NCBI GenBank assembly: GCA_964504345.1
Contig: CAZDDX010000002.1
Location: 248,001-312,000 of the forward strand
DNA: 64,000 nucleotides
Reading direction: 5' to 3'
Origin: CAMDTE01 sp964504345
Lineage (GTDB): Bacteria > Bacteroidota > Bacteroidia > Flavobacteriales > Schleiferiaceae
Shown piece by piece: positions 17,315 to 24,601 of the stretch (its first letter is position 1; each line of letters begins with the position of its first letter). The notes beneath the pieces were generated by a model. It did no database searches and was not told where the DNA came from. It worked only from the letters and a program-made list of their open reading frames with translations. The translations under genes were made by a program, and so were the position numbers.

Positions 17315-19407
17315 TGCGGGCGCGTGTTTGGGCCTCTTTGGGGCTGTTGTTGGCATTGGTTGTACTTCCGCTGGGGGCAAACGCCCAACAAGATTCAGTT
17401 CGTCGTAAAGGGGAATTGGGCGAAGCCCAAGTCATCGAACGTCGGGCCGCTACCGCCATTGATTACAAGGATCCGGGCTTGAAGTCTGTAATCGGCCAAG
17501 CGGAACTGCGCAAGGCCGCGTGCTGCAATCTGTCCGAGAGTTTTGAGACGAACGCCAGCGTGGACGCCTCCTTTACGGACGCCGTTACCGGGACGCGCCA
17601 AATTGAACTTTTTGGTTTGGCCGGTAAGTACGCGCAAATTCAGACGGAAATGGTTCCGTTGGTGCGGGGGTTGTTGGCCAATCAAGGACTCTCCTTTGTG
17701 CCGGGCACGTGGATTGAATCCATCCAGCTCACCAAGGGCATTGGGAGCGTGGTCAACGGACACGAAAGTACCACCGGGCAGATCAATGTGGAATTGCTCA
17801 AGCCGGAGGTTTTGGCGGACGGCGCCAAAGGCTTTGCCCAAGAGGGTCGGGGTGATTTGCGCCTCAACGCGTACGTCAACAACGCGGCGCGCACCGAAGT
17901 CAACGCCGTTTGGGCGCGCCGGCTGAGTCCGCGCTGGAGCCTGGGGCTGCTGTCCCACGGTTCGGCGCGCCCGCTGGCCTTGGACATGAACCACGACGGC
18001 TTCATGGACAATCCTCTGGGTGCCCAGGGCAATGCCCTGTTCCGTGCCAAATGGGAAGGAGCCGGCGGCTGGGAGGGGCAGTACAGCGTACACGGCTTGG
18101 TTGATTCTGTCCGCGGCGGCGACGTGGGACACGGTGCGGCTCCCGGCACCCCTTTGTGGCGCAGCGGCATCCGGCACAGTAGATTGGCTTTTACGGCCAA
18201 AACGGGCTGGGTGGCCCAGCGAGGAATGGAACGCAGCTTTGGCAGCATTGTGAACCTCAACACCACGCGCCAACGTGCTCGCTTTGGATTGCCGGGCGAA
18301 GGACTGATTTGGAACACGGGGCAGCAATCCGCCTTGGTGCAGTTGCTCTACCAGGTGGAGCCGGTGGAAGGGTTGTCGTTCACGGGCGGAACGTCGTGGT
18401 ACGCGGATCTGTTTGACCAAGGCACGGACATCCCGGAAGAACAACTGCGCGTATTTGCTCCCGGTGCCTTCTTGGAGGGGACGTGGATGCCGGTGGAATC
18501 CTTTACGGCCGTAGCGGGCATTCGGGTGGATGCCCACTCGTTGTACGGAAACCAATGGTCCCCGCGCTTGCACTTGCGTTGGAGCCCTGCAGATCGGCAC
18601 GTGGTACGCTTGGCGGCCGGCCGGGGCTGGCGCATGGCACTTCCTTATTTGGAACAACTGGGGTATCTAGCAAGCAACCGAGTCAATGCCTCCGGAGGGC
18701 AACCGTTGTCTGCATTCGATGAGTCTGCTCGGAATTTAGGACTGAGTTATGTTTGGAACTTCCGACTGAACTACCGCAGCGGCACTTTTGCGCTGGAATT
18801 GCACCAAACGCAATTCGATCGCGTTGCGGTGTACGATATGTGGAAACCGCAGATGCGCCTGGTGTACGGTATGGCGTCCAACGACGTTTGGGGGCCGGCT
18901 TCGGCCTCCAGCAGCGTGAGCGCCACGCTGGACTACAGTTTGACCAAACGGATCGACGTTCGTTTGGCGTACCGGTACCAAGACGTGTGGTCCCTGTACG
19001 TGCCGAATTCGGCGGTTCCAGAAGACCCCCCCGTGCGGCAAGCCGTTCCGTTCGTGAGCAAACACCGCGGAATGATCAACGTGGGCTACAAAACCCGCAC
19101 GAAGTGGCACTGGGATGCCACGCTCCAAGCCTTTGGCCGCAAGCCCCTGCCGGTGCTTGGGATTCAAGAACCGGGTGGACCCACGGTTAATTTCAGTCCG
19201 GACTTCGCCGTGGTCAACGGCCAAGTTCGGAAGGAGTTCCGCTTCGCAGATGTGTACCTGGGCGTGGAAAATGCCGGCAACGTGCGCCAAAAGAATCCAA
19301 TATTTGACGCGCATTCCGCCGCCACGAGTCCTTATTTCGATGCTACCGCCGTGTGGGGCCCTATCTTTGGACGGATGTTCTATTTGGGCACCAACGTGGC
19401 ATTATGA
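17314..19407 (+). CDS. TonB-dependent receptor, putative copper-linked
   Basis: This is a 697-residue outer-membrane receptor with a signal peptide ending near residue 26 (GANAQ). The plug domain contains KAACCNLSESF and the long conserved stretch FTDAVTGTRQIELFGLAGKY, then GVGSVVNGHEST at the plug end. A C-terminal beta-barrel ends in YLGTNVAL. There is no N-terminal carboxypeptidase-like domain. The receptor subfamily with the CCNLSESFE motif commonly neighbours HMA proteins, and the Cys pair could handle metal. Substrate import of copper or a copper complex is inferred from the operon. The stop overlaps the ABC-F start (ATGA). Confidence 0.88.
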   Translation: MRARVWASLGLLLALVVLPLGANAQQDSVRRKGELGEAQVIERRAATAIDYKDPGLKSVIGQAELRKAACCNLSESFETNASVDASFTDAVTGTRQIELFGLAGKYAQIQTEMVPLVRGLLANQGLSFVPGTWIESIQLTKGIGSVVNGHESTTGQINVELLKPEVLADGAKGFAQEGRGDLRLNAYVNNAARTEVNAVWARRLSPRWSLGLLSHGSARPLALDMNHDGFMDNPLGAQGNALFRAKWEGAGGWEGQYSVHGLVDSVRGGDVGHGAAPGTPLWRSGIRHSRLAFTAKTGWVAQRGMERSFGSIVNLNTTRQRARFGLPGEGLIWNTGQQSALVQLLYQVEPVEGLSFTGGTSWYADLFDQGTDIPEEQLRVFAPGAFLEGTWMPVESFTAVAGIRVDAHSLYGNQWSPRLHLRWSPADRHVVRLAAGRGWRMALPYLEQLGYLASNRVNASGGQPLSAFDESARNLGLSYVWNFRLNYRSGTFALELHQTQFDRVAVYDMWKPQMRLVYGMASNDVWGPASASSSVSATLDYSLTKRIDVRLAYRYQDVWSLYVPNSAVPEDPPVRQAVPFVSKHRGMINVGYKTRTKWHWDATLQAFGRKPLPVLGIQEPGGPTVNFSPDFAVVNGQVRKEFRFADVYLGVENAGNVRQKNPIFDAHSAATSPYFDATAVWGPIFGRMFYLGTNVAL

Positions 19408-21341
19408 ACGTACTATCGGTAGAGGGACTGTCTAAGTCCCTGGGAGAGCGCACCTTATTTGAAGATTTAAACTTTGGCCTTCAGGCGGGAGAAAAAGTAG
19501 CCTTGATTGCCCGAAACGGCACGGGAAAAACCAGTTTGCTGCGCATTTTGGTGGGGGAGGAAACTCCGGACCGCGGTCAGGTGGTCTACCGCAAAGGTTT
19601 GCGGCTGGGTTACGTGGACCAAGATCCGCAGTTTCCGGCCGGGGTTTCTGCCTTGGACTGGCTGCTGGACAGCCCCCTCGAAACCCTGCGCGCCGTTTTG
19701 GCCTACGAACATGCGTCCTGGCGGCCGCACGAGCCCGATGCATTGACGCATGCGTTGGCGGAAATGGAGCGGCTGAACGCCTGGGACGCTGAGGCACAGG
19801 TTCGAGCGGTGCTGACGCAAATGGAGTTGCCTTTGGCGGATTTGCCCATTGAAAAGTTGTCCGGCGGTCAGCGAAAGCGCTTGGCCTTGGCCCGACTTCT
19901 GATCCAACAGCCCGATGTTGTATTGCTGGACGAGCCCACCAACCACCTGGACCTGGATTTGATCGAAACCCTGGAAGGCACCTTGCGCGACGCCCCCTTT
20001 GCCTTGCTGATGGTAACCCACGATCGGTACTTTTTGGAAACCGTGTGCGACCGTATTCTGGAATTGGAGGACCAAACGCTGTACCGGTACGACGGCAACT
20101 ATTCCTATTATTTGGAGAAAAAAGAAGAGCGTTTGGGGGCCCAAAGAACGGCCAGCGAACGCGCCAAAAATTTGTACCGTCGGGAACTGGAGTGGATGCG
20201 GCAAACGCCTCAGGCGCGAACCGGTAAGAGCAAGGCCCGCATCAACGCGTTTGACAATGTCCAGCAAGCCGCCAAGAATCGCGTGCAGCAGGGGGCCGTG
20301 CAGCTGGAAATCAAGGGCGAACGCCTGGGAAGCAAGATCATTGAGTGGCACAAAGTGCGCAAGGCCTACGGTGAAAAGTTAATCGTGGATCAGTTCACCT
20401 ACACGTTCAAGCGCGGCGATCGGCTGGGGCTGGTGGGCCGCAACGGCGTAGGAAAATCCACGTTTTTGAAGCTGATCACGGGCGAGGCCGAAGTGGACGG
20501 CGGCAAGGTGGTGGTGGGCGAAACGGTTCGACTGGGCCATTACCGCCAAGAAAATCCGCCGTTCGATCCGGAAAAACGCGTGATTGACATCGTGAAGGAC
20601 ATTGCGGAAGTGATTCCTTTGGCAAAAGGTAAAACACTAACTGCCAGCCAGTTGTTGGACCGATTCAATTTTGAGGGAGACCAGCAGTACACGTTTGTGG
20701 ACAAGCTGAGCGGCGGAGAACGTCGGCGTTTGTACTTGATGACGGTGCTGATGGCCAACCCCAACGTGCTGATTTTTGACGAGCCCACGAACGATTTGGA
20801 CGTGCAAACGCTGCAGGCGTTGGAGGATTTCTTGGAGGGATTCGACGGTTGCCTCTTGATTGTATCCCACGACCGGGCATTTTTGGACAAGCTGACGAAC
20901 CACTTGCTCGTTTTTGAGGGGGACGGCGTCATCAAGGATTTCAACGGAACCACGGGCGAATGGAGGGAGGCGGCGCGGGCCGCGGCGAAGGCGCGGGCCG
21001 CGGCCGACTCGGCCGCCGCTGCTGCGCAGCGAGCCGCCTCCTCCCTCAACCTTTCTACCAGCAGCTCCCCTACCGCGACGTCGAGCACCCCATCCGCTCC
21101 CGGTTTGCGTCCGTCTGCCAAGCGTTCGTACAAAGAAGAGCGCGAATGGGAAGAATTGGATCGCAGCCTGCCCGTTTGGGAGGCGCGTCGGGCCGAAATT
21201 GCCCTCCTCTTCGCGCAGCCCCCTGCGGGCGCGGCGCTGGACTTCGCTGCCTTGACCGAAGAATCGCACCGACTGACGGAGCAGATTGAAGAGGCAGAAT
21301 TTCGGTGGTTGGAACTGTCGGAAAAAACGCCACACGTTTAA
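19404..21341 (+). CDS. ABC-F family ATPase (Uup-like)
   Basis: This is a 645-residue soluble protein with two ABC domains and no membrane part. Walker A motifs are ARNGTGKTS near residue 37 and GRNGVGKST near residue 355; signatures are KLSGGQRKRLALAR and KLSGGERRRLYL. Walker B/linker regions read LLDEPTNHLDL and IFDEPTNDLDV. An Ala/Ser/Pro-rich linker (about residues 525-580) leads to a coiled C-terminal region, as in Uup. ABC-F proteins act on ribosomes or DNA structures. ATG at 19404 is chosen because it overlaps the upstream TGA; the longer frame from 19353 would run through the receptor C-terminus. Confidence 0.92.
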   Translation: MNVLSVEGLSKSLGERTLFEDLNFGLQAGEKVALIARNGTGKTSLLRILVGEETPDRGQVVYRKGLRLGYVDQDPQFPAGVSALDWLLDSPLETLRAVLAYEHASWRPHEPDALTHALAEMERLNAWDAEAQVRAVLTQMELPLADLPIEKLSGGQRKRLALARLLIQQPDVVLLDEPTNHLDLDLIETLEGTLRDAPFALLMVTHDRYFLETVCDRILELEDQTLYRYDGNYSYYLEKKEERLGAQRTASERAKNLYRRELEWMRQTPQARTGKSKARINAFDNVQQAAKNRVQQGAVQLEIKGERLGSKIIEWHKVRKAYGEKLIVDQFTYTFKRGDRLGLVGRNGVGKSTFLKLITGEAEVDGGKVVVGETVRLGHYRQENPPFDPEKRVIDIVKDIAEVIPLAKGKTLTASQLLDRFNFEGDQQYTFVDKLSGGERRRLYLMTVLMANPNVLIFDEPTNDLDVQTLQALEDFLEGFDGCLLIVSHDRAFLDKLTNHLLVFEGDGVIKDFNGTTGEWREAARAAAKARAAADSAAAAAQRAASSLNLSTSSSPTATSSTPSAPGLRPSAKRSYKEEREWEELDRSLPVWEARRAEIALLFAQPPAGAALDFAALTEESHRLTEQIEEAEFRWLELSEKTPHV

Positions 21342-21385
21342 GGCAAAAGCACGTAACTTGGCCCTATTCTTGCAGGAATAAAGAC

Positions 21386-22075
21386 ATGTCGGAACCCGTT
21401 CTCTCCCTCCGCGGTATTCGCCGCGACTTTCCCATGGGCAACCAGTGGGTTCGCGTACTAAAAGGCATCGATTTAGATGTTCAACCTGGTGAATATGTGG
21501 CACTTATGGGCCCATCCGGCAGTGGAAAATCTACTTTGATGAACCTGTTGGGCTGCCTGGATACGCCCACTTCCGGATCCTACCATTTGGCCGGTGAAGA
21601 CGTCAGCCGCATGGACGACGACGCCCTGGCGGAGGTACGCAACAAGAAAATTGGGTTTGTCTTTCAAACCTTTAACCTATTGCCTCGGCAAACGGCCTTG
21701 CAAAATGTTGCACTTCCTTTGGTGTATGCGGGGTGGTCCAAGGCGGACCGACTGGCGCGCGCCACGGAGGTGCTGGGCATGGTGGGCTTGGCAGACCGAA
21801 TGGACCACCAACCCAATCAACTTTCCGGCGGACAGCGCCAACGCGTGGCCATAGCCCGGGCATTGGTCAACACCCCATCCATGGTGCTGGCAGACGAGCC
21901 TACGGGGAACTTGGACACCGCCACATCCGTAGAAATTATGCGGCTGTTTGACGAAATCCACTCCCGCGGAAACACCCTGGTGGTGGTGACCCACGAAGAA
22001 GACATTGCGCGCCACGCCAAACGCATTGTGCGTTTGCGCGATGGCGTCATTGAATCCGATGAACCCAACCGCTGA
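21386..22075 (+). CDS. ABC transporter ATP-binding protein, LolD/MacB type
   Basis: This is a 229-residue ATPase with Walker A (GPSGSGKST), a Q-loop region FVFQTFNLLPRQTALQNV, signature LSGGQRQRVAIARAL and Walker B LADEPTGNLD. The combination and the length are typical of LolD/MacB/FtsE-like subunits, which power lipoprotein release or mechanotransmission. No membrane partner is adjacent, so the exact role is open. ATG at 21386 precedes MSEPVLSLRGI; longer starts would overlap the ABC-F gene. Confidence 0.9.
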   Translation: MSEPVLSLRGIRRDFPMGNQWVRVLKGIDLDVQPGEYVALMGPSGSGKSTLMNLLGCLDTPTSGSYHLAGEDVSRMDDDALAEVRNKKIGFVFQTFNLLPRQTALQNVALPLVYAGWSKADRLARATEVLGMVGLADRMDHQPNQLSGGQRQRVAIARALVNTPSMVLADEPTGNLDTATSVEIMRLFDEIHSRGNTLVVVTHEEDIARHAKRIVRLRDGVIESDEPNR

Positions 22076-23456
22076 TTTATTCCGCGCAGCGGTGGCTTTT
22101 GCGCCGCAAGCGGGCGCAACCACTCTAGCACAGCGTCGGGCAGCCTTGGCCCGGCTGAAGAATACCGTACTGGCCCACCGAGAAGATTTTCACCGCGCCC
22201 TGCGAACAGACTTGGGCCGGCCGGAAGTCGAAACCGATTTGAGCGAATTGTACGCGGTCACCAGTTTGGTGGACTACGTTTCCGGCAAATTGGCCGGATG
22301 GATGCGCACCGAGCGCGTGCCCAGCCCGTTGACCTTGTGGCCCGCGAAAGCGGAAATTCGGCACGAATCCAAAGGGGCGGTGCTGGTTATGGCACCTTGG
22401 AATTTCCCCGTCAATTTGAGTTTGAGCCCGGTGGTCTACGCGGTTGCGGCGGGCAATTCGGTGGTGCTCAAGCCCAGCGAGGTGGCACCCGCCACGGCAG
22501 AGTTGCTGGCAAAAGTGGTACAAGAGGCATTCCCCGAGGGTTGGGTGCGCACAGTACAAGGCGATGCCGAAACCGCAAAATCGCTGTTGGAGCACCCTTG
22601 GAACCACATTTTCTTCACCGGAGGACCGTCGATTGGCAAAACCGTCATGGCCGCCGCCAGCAAGCACTTGACGTCTGTAACCCTGGAGTTGGGGGGAAAA
22701 TCCCCGGTTTTTCTGGACCCTTCCTTCCCCGTAGAGCGGGCCGCCAAGTTGTTGGCCTGGGCCAAAAGCATGAACGCCGGGCAAATCTGCATCGCTCCGG
22801 ACTACGTGCTGGTTCCCCGCGAGCGAATGGGCGATCTGGTGCATGCTTTTGCGCACGCATTGAAGGACCTCTACGGCGACCGACTCGTGGACAACCCGGA
22901 CTACACCCGCATCATCAACGAACGCCACTGGGCTCGATTGCAGGCCTGGCACGAAGATGCTGTTGGTGCTTGTGCTCAGGTTTGGCAGCCGGAGCCGGCA
23001 GACGTTTCCAAGCGTTTCTTTCCGCCCACTTTGTATTTGGATCCGGAGGCGTCGTGCCGCATTTCCTGCGAGGAAATCTTTGGCCCCTTGTTGCCGCTCA
23101 TTCCCTACGACAAACTGGAAGAAGCTATTGCCTACGTCAACGCCAAGGAACGTCCCTTGGTCACGTACGTACTTTCCGAAAACAAAGCCTTTCAGGAGCG
23201 CACCGTGAACGAAACCCGCGCGGGTGCCACGGTGGTGAACGATTTCATCATCCACTACATGCACCACGACCTCCCCTTTGGCGGCGTGAACCATTCCGGC
23301 ATTGGAAAAAGCCACGGCATTTGGGGTTTCCGCGAGTTTACCAACGCGCGCCCCGTGGTTCGACGTCGGTGGGGCGTGAATCCTACCCTGTTTTTAGGGC
23401 CACCCTACACCAACTGGAAAAAGAAACTGGTTTCCGCGCTGCTTCGTTGGCTGTAG
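22059..23456 (+). CDS. NAD(P)-dependent aldehyde dehydrogenase
   Basis: This is a 465-residue class-3-like aldehyde dehydrogenase. It oxidises aldehydes to acids with NAD(P). Motifs are APWNFPVNL and KPSEVAPAT (cofactor site), FFTGGPSIGK, the general base Glu in TLELGGKSP and the catalytic Cys in NAGQICIAPDY. PFGGVNHSGIG is near the end. The C-terminus has the hydrophobic tail seen in fatty aldehyde types (KKLVSALLRWL). ATG at 22059 overlaps the upstream ATPase gene by 17 bp in another frame. The aldehyde substrate cannot be told from the sequence. Confidence 0.93.
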   Translation: MNPTADLFRAAVAFAPQAGATTLAQRRAALARLKNTVLAHREDFHRALRTDLGRPEVETDLSELYAVTSLVDYVSGKLAGWMRTERVPSPLTLWPAKAEIRHESKGAVLVMAPWNFPVNLSLSPVVYAVAAGNSVVLKPSEVAPATAELLAKVVQEAFPEGWVRTVQGDAETAKSLLEHPWNHIFFTGGPSIGKTVMAAASKHLTSVTLELGGKSPVFLDPSFPVERAAKLLAWAKSMNAGQICIAPDYVLVPRERMGDLVHAFAHALKDLYGDRLVDNPDYTRIINERHWARLQAWHEDAVGACAQVWQPEPADVSKRFFPPTLYLDPEASCRISCEEIFGPLLPLIPYDKLEEAIAYVNAKERPLVTYVLSENKAFQERTVNETRAGATVVNDFIIHYMHHDLPFGGVNHSGIGKSHGIWGFREFTNARPVVRRRWGVNPTLFLGPPYTNWKKKLVSALLRWL

Positions 23457-23480
23457 CCCACTGTCTGCACCAAGGATCTT

Positions 23481-24443
23481 TTAGTACTCCCGAACGGCGC
23501 GCAAAGCAAACGGTAGCCCATTCCACGATCCGCGCAGTTCGTAGGCCTGGTCCAGCGAATCCAATTGCCACGTTCCGCGAAGGGTTTGTCCTTGCTCCTG
23601 CGCCGGCAATTGCCAAGTAGCTACAAACTCGTTTGGATTGCTCGCTGACCATTGAACGTCTGCCATGCGCGTGGATCCATTGGGATATTGAAGGAGAAGT
23701 TTGCTGTCAACGTCCCAAACAAGCGTTTCTGGGCGGCCGTGACCGGGATTGTAGAAGTCCACCACCCCAAAGCGACCCGATACCTCCGCATTGGGCTCTT
23801 GAAAGAAAGGCCGTGCGGCGAAAAACGTCCAAAGAGGAAGCAAAATCCAAACCCAATTGGGCCAATTCGGTCGATCTTGGGTACTTCGCGCGTCAAAAGA
23901 CCAAACCAGAACCGGAAACATAGGAAGAGCCCACAACCAGGAAGGTCCTGCGTCGAAAAACCAAGCTGTAAGACCCGCCGGGAGTGCGGCAAGAAGAGTC
24001 ATCGCCGCACCCCAGCGTCGGGATGCAGGAAGTAACAGGAAAAGTAAGGCCATTGTCAGAGCAGCTCCCAACAAATGCTGAGCCATGGAATGCTCGGCCC
24101 AAAAGAGGGCCCATTGGATGGAGTCCGGCCATTCGTCTTGCGGCAACAGCGTCCATCGGTACCGAAAGGGCAGGTAGTAAAGTGCGGATTGGCGGAAAGC
24201 CAAGGGCATCCAGGAAGCCAAAACGCCCCAAAGTGCCAAGCGCTCAAATCGTCGGCCCCAGAGGCCTGCGTCCATTTGGTTGGAAAAGTGGTGAACCAAA
24301 AGCAGCACCACGGCCAAGACAGCCGCGCCCAGTACCCACGCCACCGAAGGCAGCTGGATCCATGCAGTGACGTGCAAAAAGGAACCAAGCAAGAGTACGG
24401 TACTCGCTGCGGCGGATAAAAGCAGTCGGTATTTGGGATTCAT
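23481..24443 (-). CDS. Hypothetical multi-pass membrane protein
   Basis: This is a 320-residue protein with about six hydrophobic helices in residues 1-220 and a soluble C-terminal portion of about 100 residues (VVDFYNPGHGRPETLVWDV, then GTWQLDSLDQAYELRG). Many Trp and Pro residues lie in the loops. No family was recognised. It converges on the aldehyde dehydrogenase gene 24 bp away and lies downstream of the infB terminator. A near-consensus box (TACCTTCG on the minus strand) occurs about 20 bp upstream of its ATG. Confidence 0.7.
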   Translation of the reverse strand: MNPKYRLLLSAAASTVLLLGSFLHVTAWIQLPSVAWVLGAAVLAVVLLLVHHFSNQMDAGLWGRRFERLALWGVLASWMPLAFRQSALYYLPFRYRWTLLPQDEWPDSIQWALFWAEHSMAQHLLGAALTMALLFLLLPASRRWGAAMTLLAALPAGLTAWFFDAGPSWLWALPMFPVLVWSFDARSTQDRPNWPNWVWILLPLWTFFAARPFFQEPNAEVSGRFGVVDFYNPGHGRPETLVWDVDSKLLLQYPNGSTRMADVQWSASNPNEFVATWQLPAQEQGQTLRGTWQLDSLDQAYELRGSWNGLPFALRAVREY

Positions 24444-24544
24444 GGGGCGCTATTTAGAAACGAAGGTACGGGGAAGGCGTTGGTCCGCCAATCAACTGAC
24501 GCATGGATAACGCATGTTGGATGGTTGGCGTATTTGGAGGGAAT

Positions 24545-24575
24545 AAAAAAGGCCCGCGGGAAATGCCGCGGGCCT
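24545..24575 (-). terminator. Rho-independent terminator after infB
   Basis: A 10-bp GC-rich stem (AGGCCCGCGG / CCGCGGGCCT) with a 6-base loop is followed on the minus strand by a T-run (TTTTTTATT). It lies 27 bp past the infB stop and closes the rimP-nusA-infB unit. Confidence 0.88.
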
Positions 24576-24601
24576 GAGCTTAATGAACGCCGTACTGGGA
24601 A

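Noticed and set aside
22298..23620. 440-codon frame overlapping the aldehyde dehydrogenase in another frame
   Set aside because: Arg/Gly-rich translation without motifs; the dehydrogenase frame contains every catalytic motif.
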